Shown here piece after piece: positions 6,933 through 10,760 of a stretch of 10,760 nt of DNA. The notes under the pieces were generated by a model. That model had not been told where the DNA came from. It saw only the letters and a program-made list of their open reading frames with translations, and made no database searches. The stretch covers positions 1-10,760 of the forward strand of contig PJET01000062.1 of the NCBI GenBank assembly GCA_002825515.1, given 5' to 3'. This stretch comes from Candidatus Thorarchaeota archaeon MP11T_1 (GTDB lineage Archaea; Asgardarchaeota; Thorarchaeia; Thorarchaeales; Thorarchaeaceae). The number at the start of each line of letters is the position of its first letter. Positions within the stretch are counted from its first letter, which is position 1. The position numbers were made by a program, and so were the translations under genes.

Positions 6933-7922
6933 TTATTTTGGACAGTCCACTTCGCCTAGTATCTTTGCTACTACACGTTCCACAGTTAGTCCTTCAAGCT
7001 CAGCCTCTGGCTTTAGAATGAGTCTGTGATTCAGTGCTTGAACTGACAAACGCCGGACATCCTCTGGCACAACATAGTCTCTTCCATCCATTGCAGCTCG
7101 GGTCTTTGCCCCATTCATTAAGACTAGAGATGCTCTTGGAGAACCACCAAGCAGAATCTGTGGGTCATTACGGGTGCGAATCACAATATCCCGGATGTAG
7201 TTAATGACATCTTCTTCAATGAAGATTGTTCTGCAAGTATTCTGCATTCTCACAAGTGCGGATGGGTCAGCCAGAACATTGAGATCTGTTGCTTCACCCA
7301 AGTGTTTCCTACGGATGACCTCAGCCTCTTCTGACTCCGTTGGATAGTCGAGTATCAATCGAAACATGAACCTGTCAAGCTGTGCTTCAGGAAGTGGATA
7401 GGTACCTTCCTGTTCCACAGGGTTCTGTGTTGCAATAATCAAGAATGGTCTTGGAAGCTTTCTAGTCACACCTTCGATTGAAACTTGTCTCTCTTCCATC
7501 ACTTCTAGCAACGCACTCTGAGATTTTGGAGGACATCTGTTTATCTCATCAGCTAACACAAGGTTCGAGAACACTGGACCCTTACGGAACCAGAACTCAC
7601 CTGTTCGCTGATTGAAAACATTACTCCCTAGCAAGTCAGCAGGGAGGGTATCCACAGTTAGCTGTATTCGTTTGAATGCACAGCCTAGGATTGATGCGAA
7701 AGTACGAGCCATGTATGTCTTTGCTAGACCAGGCACACCCTCAAGCACAACATGACCGTTGGATAGGAATGCAATTAGGACGTCCCGAAGAGCGTCATCC
7801 TTGCCAACGATTATCCGGCCGCATTCTCGAATAATATCACTCGTGACTTTGTGCACCTCATCAATCGACATAGTCGCTGTGGGATCCACCGTCACAGTGT
7901 CGTTCGTTTCTTCTGTTGTCAA
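6933..7922 (-). CDS. MoxR-type AAA+ ATPase
   Basis: This AAA+ ATPase of the MoxR clade is about 329 residues from the start chosen here. All working motifs are present (numbered from this start): Walker A GVPGLAKTY (62-70), Walker B LVLADEIN (121-128), sensor 1 IIATQNP (162-168), the conserved EAQLDRF arginine region (179-185) and sensor 2 GGSPRAS (259-265), followed by the C-terminal helical lid. MoxR proteins form hexameric rings that remodel partner proteins, typically with a vWA protein encoded next door, here DUF58. I chose TTG at 7920-7922 because GAGGT (7932-7936) lies 9 bases upstream and the start clears the preceding gene. A longer form from TTG at 7950-7952 adds 10 residues but has no ribosome binding site and overlaps the DUF4350-like gene by 17 bases. 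An ATG at 7869-7871 would also keep the whole ATPase core. Function in vivo is inferred from context. Confidence 0.95.
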   Translation of the reverse strand: MTTEETNDTVTVDPTATMSIDEVHKVTSDIIRECGRIIVGKDDALRDVLIAFLSNGHVVLEGVPGLAKTYMARTFASILGCAFKRIQLTVDTLPADLLGSNVFNQRTGEFWFRKGPVFSNLVLADEINRCPPKSQSALLEVMEERQVSIEGVTRKLPRPFLIIATQNPVEQEGTYPLPEAQLDRFMFRLILDYPTESEEAEVIRRKHLGEATDLNVLADPSALVRMQNTCRTIFIEEDVINYIRDIVIRTRNDPQILLGGSPRASLVLMNGAKTRAAMDGRDYVVPEDVRRLSVQALNHRLILKPEAELEGLTVERVVAKILGEVDCPK

Positions 7923-7931
7923 TTTTCTTCT

Positions 7932-7936
7932 ACCTC
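7932..7936 (-). promoter_or_regulatory. Ribosome binding site deciding the MoxR start
   Basis: GAGGT on the minus strand runs directly on from the TAG stop of the DUF4350-like gene (its G is the last stop base) and lies 9 bases before a TTG. It favours that TTG over the TTG 30 bases further upstream, which has no purine-rich sequence in front of it. Confidence 0.5.
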
Positions 7937-9330
7937 TATTTTCTTGTATCAATCATATTTGATTGGATATTACGCATGAAGAAGAAGAGCGCCATCATTT
8001 CGCTCTCCTTGATTTTGATATTTTGATCAGAGGATATCTCCTCGATTCGTCTAATCATCCTGAAAAATTCGTCTTCCTTCAGTTTGGTATCTTTGTAACG
8101 CATGACATCCCATACCTTGTTGGGATCATACTCGGTCCATTGCTGAGCTTTTCTTAGGCCGCGCCTAAGTCTCCTGTATAGCATCTTTACTACACGTGCA
8201 TAGTTTCCTTCTGTCCGATAGTAGGACATTCGTTCGCTGAAGTATGTCTTTCCCCTTCTTAGGAAGACATCTGATACACTCTTGACCTCTGGTTTCTTTA
8301 TGTCAGGTAGGTACTTCCTGATGCCAACAGCTGTGAATAAGGGATAGATTGCTGACAGCATAGGTAGGGATGATAACCATAAGACACGACCCAGATATAG
8401 TCCAAAGAAGAATTCACTATCGGAGAATGGAATTTCAAGAAGCTGTTCACAAAATAACACAGGTTGTGATGTATCACCATGTGTGAGCCATTCAATGATA
8501 TTTGAACTAAACTGTTGATTACCAGAGAATCTGCCCCACATGTCATTGTTGAAGATACTAGGGTCACTGACTGCAACTAATCTTCCACCTGTAGATCCAT
8601 TTATGCCAGAGAAATCAATTGCACCTGCTACGGGGAGACTTCCACTCAACTCGTACGGATCGGGGTCAGGTGTATCATCACTTATGTTCGTTTCACACCA
8701 AGAACGACGTGTGGTCCAGGCAATTCCGGCTTGTCCGAGAACGCAGTAGGGATTGATAGCTGATGCCCAGTTGAGATGGAGCTCAGTCACCCCTGCAGTC
8801 AAGAATCCTCCATCAACACCCGCTCTGAAATCTCTGATTATAGGTAATCTTGGTTCCTTGGTTGTATCATAAGAGTCTAGGTCAAGTAGGACACCTTTGG
8901 CAAACGTCAACAGACCTGCACTACGATTATCACCTGAGAGTGCACCAAAGAAATAATTCAGCCAATATAATGAAGAGTTCGCGGACCCAAAGTCATCTGC
9001 TATGAGCACACCGCCTCCAGCTACTAAGTGCGAATATATTACCAATGCAGCATCTAAAGTGAAATCTCTCACCGGACCCATGATTGCAATTACTGCTGAC
9101 CCATTATACCGTGTCGCGACACTCATACTTGCTTGAATTGACAGGACCTGTCGTCCTGTATCAGAAATACTGGATGAGAACTGGCTGAGACCATACTCTG
9201 TCTCATTGTAAATCGAGAAGTCATAGCCATACGTGGATGTAGCTCCAACCAACGGACCCGCAGCTAGGACTATCACTGGAGTCCATGAAAGGAAGAACAG
9301 AATGACTTGACCATACTCTTTCCAGCCCAT
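7936..9330 (-). CDS. DUF4350-like membrane protein
   Basis: This 464-residue protein has an N-terminal hydrophobic segment (about 8-29; signal anchor), a large extracytosolic domain, a second membrane region (about 309-336) and a basic cytosolic helical tail (about 345-464). The external part has a glutamine-amidotransferase-like (but apparently non-catalytic) layout typical of DUF4350. A strand AVIAIMGP (79-86) is followed by a helix, GGGVLIADDFGS (105-116), and later GRLVAVSDPSIFNNDMWG (249-266), where the family has its SD-x-x-x-x-x-N turn. DUF4350 proteins commonly accompany MoxR, DUF58 and DUF4129 genes; their function is unknown. The ATG is supported by GGAGAG (9337-9342), 6 bases upstream, and the gene starts 18 bases after the DUF4129-like gene. 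Its C-terminal helices (YARVVKMLYRRLRRGLRKA, 377-395, onwards) could be the surface that contacts the cytosolic ATPase/vWA pair; this is inference. The family assignment rests on motifs plus operon context. Confidence 0.75.
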   Translation of the reverse strand: MGWKEYGQVILFFLSWTPVIVLAAGPLVGATSTYGYDFSIYNETEYGLSQFSSSISDTGRQVLSIQASMSVATRYNGSAVIAIMGPVRDFTLDAALVIYSHLVAGGGVLIADDFGSANSSLYWLNYFFGALSGDNRSAGLLTFAKGVLLDLDSYDTTKEPRLPIIRDFRAGVDGGFLTAGVTELHLNWASAINPYCVLGQAGIAWTTRRSWCETNISDDTPDPDPYELSGSLPVAGAIDFSGINGSTGGRLVAVSDPSIFNNDMWGRFSGNQQFSSNIIEWLTHGDTSQPVLFCEQLLEIPFSDSEFFFGLYLGRVLWLSSLPMLSAIYPLFTAVGIRKYLPDIKKPEVKSVSDVFLRRGKTYFSERMSYYRTEGNYARVVKMLYRRLRRGLRKAQQWTEYDPNKVWDVMRYKDTKLKEDEFFRMIRRIEEISSDQNIKIKESEMMALFFFMRNIQSNMIDTRK

Positions 9331-9348
9331 CAGTATCTCTCCATATTC

Positions 9349-10760
9349 TCACTCTACTGGTGCGGTTGAGTCAATTCTGGGATATAGATCTGTGAATATT
9401 CGGACTGCATCTTCATATCTCTCGCGGGTCATCTCGTGATGCGAGAAGCGAGCCTCCTCGTATGTCTGCACGAACTGTTCAACAGTTGCAAGATCAAGCG
9501 GGATTGTCTGAAGTACTCGGTCCAAGTACTCGCGGGCGGTTTCGTTGTGACTACGCTCTGAGCCAATCTTTGTGCCACACATCTGCTCAAAGGTCCGGTA
9601 CGCTAATGTTATCGACGCGCCATACTTTCCAGCATCTGCCAGCTTCTTGATGTTTCGTAACTTGGTTGGTATGTCAATCCCTCGTGATATCACAGTACTG
9701 CGGAACATTCCTTTTACGATATACAGATACGCCAGAACGGCGACTACTGCACCTATAAGTAAGATACCTGCTATGAGTAAATCTGCTCCTTGCAATGGAT
9801 TATCACCTACTGTTTGAATATTGATTGTGAAGCCATCATAAAACACGGGTGTGACTTCGGTTGATAAGAGTGTAAGTGTGAAGGATATAGAAGTTCCTTC
9901 AGTGTATGGTCCAAGGCCATAGGACACAATACCATCAGACCCGGTGAATAATGGATAATTATCAGTACCGTTCAGTGTCAAACGGACTTCTCGATTAACA
10001 ATTGGGTTACCACTTGGATCCAAGAGAGCCACTTCTAAAGAGAATCGCGCTCCAGGATCTATTCTTCGTGGAGTTAAAGGTTGGAAATCAACCTCTGTGA
10101 AAACATGAATTGAATTGGTTGACTCAAATGAGTCAGGATCGATGAAGGATCCACCAGCATAGTTTGCAGTGATGGTGAAGAAACCATCTCCTTCTGCCCA
10201 TGAAAGGGGTACAGCCAACACGATGGTCATTCTACCGCTGGGATCAGTAATCTGAATATTAGCAATATTAGTAGAGCCAAGACTCAATGTGACCCATTCT
10301 TCATCCAATGGGTTAGCATCGTCATCGAATAGTTGAACATCAACTGAGAAGCTCTCACCAGGCATGATTGAAACCTGATTGATTTGAACATCAACTTCTG
10401 AGGCAATGTAGACATCGATGAACCATGCTACAGGACCATTCCTCATATCGTGATATGGGGATATGACGTAAACACTGATGTTGTAAGTGCCGGGTAAAAC
10501 ACTTTGGAGTACATTGATGTTGATTGTGAATGAGCCATCTGAAGTAGTGACTGCAGTGAATCCTGTGGGAGTGTGATTGTAGAGCGCCTCCACCCTCACT
10601 GAATCTGCTGCAAACCCGCCATCATTTAGGACATAACCTGTCACTTGGAGTGTATCTCCACGACTCACAGTGTTAATAATAGGAGCTGGGTCAAGAAACA
10701 CATCCACACGTTCCAGCACGGTGACATCGCTGAAGGGCTCAAGTATGTCAAGTGTTCCAA
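9349..10760 (-). CDS. Ig-like surface protein with C-terminal DUF4129-like domain, 5'-truncated
   Basis: The frame is open to the right edge, so the N-terminus, and any signal peptide, is outside; 469 residues are visible. Counting from the first complete codon at 10758, three beta-rich Ig-like/macroglobulin-style domains lie at about 24-118, 121-220 and 221-316. They carry repeated cues such as SDGSFTININV with LPGTYNISVYV, DPSGRMTIVLAV, and the LLDPSGNPIVNREVRLTLNG type of strand pair. One membrane helix follows (about 325-349), then a basic junction and a cytosolic helical domain (about 363-461) with the DUF4129 pattern: a Y-R-x-F-E helix, ARE-x-L near 408, and EEARFSHHEMTRERYEDA. A GTG at 10717-10719 could be read as a start, but coding-like sequence continues upstream with no stop, so I treat the gene as truncated. 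DUF4129 domains normally accompany MoxR/DUF58 and transglutaminase genes. The external domains probably bind or sense something at the cell surface; the target is unknown. Confidence 0.8.
   Translation of the reverse strand, partial: GTLDILEPFSDVTVLERVDVFLDPAPIINTVSRGDTLQVTGYVLNDGGFAADSVRVEALYNHTPTGFTAVTTSDGSFTININVLQSVLPGTYNISVYVISPYHDMRNGPVAWFIDVYIASEVDVQINQVSIMPGESFSVDVQLFDDDANPLDEEWVTLSLGSTNIANIQITDPSGRMTIVLAVPLSWAEGDGFFTITANYAGGSFIDPDSFESTNSIHVFTEVDFQPLTPRRIDPGARFSLEVALLDPSGNPIVNREVRLTLNGTDNYPLFTGSDGIVSYGLGPYTEGTSISFTLTLLSTEVTPVFYDGFTINIQTVGDNPLQGADLLIAGILLIGAVVAVLAYLYIVKGMFRSTVISRGIDIPTKLRNIKKLADAGKYGASITLAYRTFEQMCGTKIGSERSHNETAREYLDRVLQTIPLDLATVEQFVQTYEEARFSHHEMTRERYEDAVRIFTDLYPRIDSTAPVE

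Larger units (their letters stand above)
3200..10760 (-). other. Probable six-gene operon: MoxR/DUF58 module plus two extra genes
   Basis: Six minus-strand genes follow one another with gaps of 18, 13, 32, about -4 (or 50 if the ATG is used) and 21 bases, in the order DUF4129-like, DUF4350-like, MoxR, DUF58, unknown membrane protein, DHH phosphoesterase. Each internal start has a purine-rich Shine-Dalgarno-like stretch a suitable distance upstream, and none of the gaps is large enough for an obvious separate promoter. The operon enters from the right edge, so its promoter and first gene(s) are outside the window. Co-transcription is inferred from spacing. Confidence 0.65.

Noticed and set aside
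9140..9160. Inverted repeat ACAGGAC-CTGTC-GTCCTGT within the DUF4350-like gene
   Set aside because: Perfect 7-bp arms, but in the middle of a coding region (residues SDTGRQVLS) with no gene end or start nearby. A stem of this size is expected by chance in 10 kb.
10717..10719. GTG as the start of the DUF4129-like gene
   Set aside because: The frame continues without a stop to the window edge with coherent beta-rich residues, no ribosome binding site precedes the GTG, and an exported Ig-like protein needs a signal sequence that is absent here. The gene is better read as truncated.

Overview
The window looks like ordinary chromosomal DNA of an archaeon. Supporting signs are a DUF167 protein, an archaeal-type TATA box with a Shine-Dalgarno-led start, a DHH/DHHA1 phosphoesterase of archaeal flavour, and a MoxR/DUF58 operon. 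I see no phage, insertion sequence, CRISPR array, tRNA or rRNA. Protein style and moderate GC would fit an Asgard (Thorarchaeia-like) or related lineage, but that is a guess.

Left part (plus strand, 1-3203): the 3' end of a DUF167 gene is followed by an 85-bp spacer. The spacer holds a TATA box, an 11-bp-arm inverted repeat and a strong ribosome binding site. It leads into a 948-residue OPT-family transporter. The transporter's first 300 residues are three gapless 100-residue membrane repeats, in register with the first helices of the OPT core. This is the most unusual structure in the window.

Right part (minus strand, 10760-3200): six tightly packed genes read leftwards as one apparent operon. 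In order of transcription they are: (1) a 5'-truncated protein with Ig-like external domains, one membrane helix and a cytosolic DUF4129-like domain; (2) a DUF4350-like membrane protein; (3) a MoxR-type AAA+ ATPase; (4) a DUF58 protein with an intact vWA MIDAS motif; (5) an unrecognised multi-spanning membrane protein with a long charged tail, which probably starts at a non-canonical CTG overlapping the previous stop; (6) a DHH/DHHA1 phosphoesterase. Genes 1-4 are the classic MoxR-DUF58-DUF4350-DUF4129 membrane module. In it, an AAA+ ATPase is thought to act with a vWA adaptor on envelope or secreted partners, substrate unknown. Genes 5 and 6 are extra members whose link to the module is inferred only from spacing.

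The two parts converge with no intergenic space: the stop codons of the transporter and the phosphoesterase overlap in a TTAA palindrome. No gene-free stretch exceeds 90 bases.
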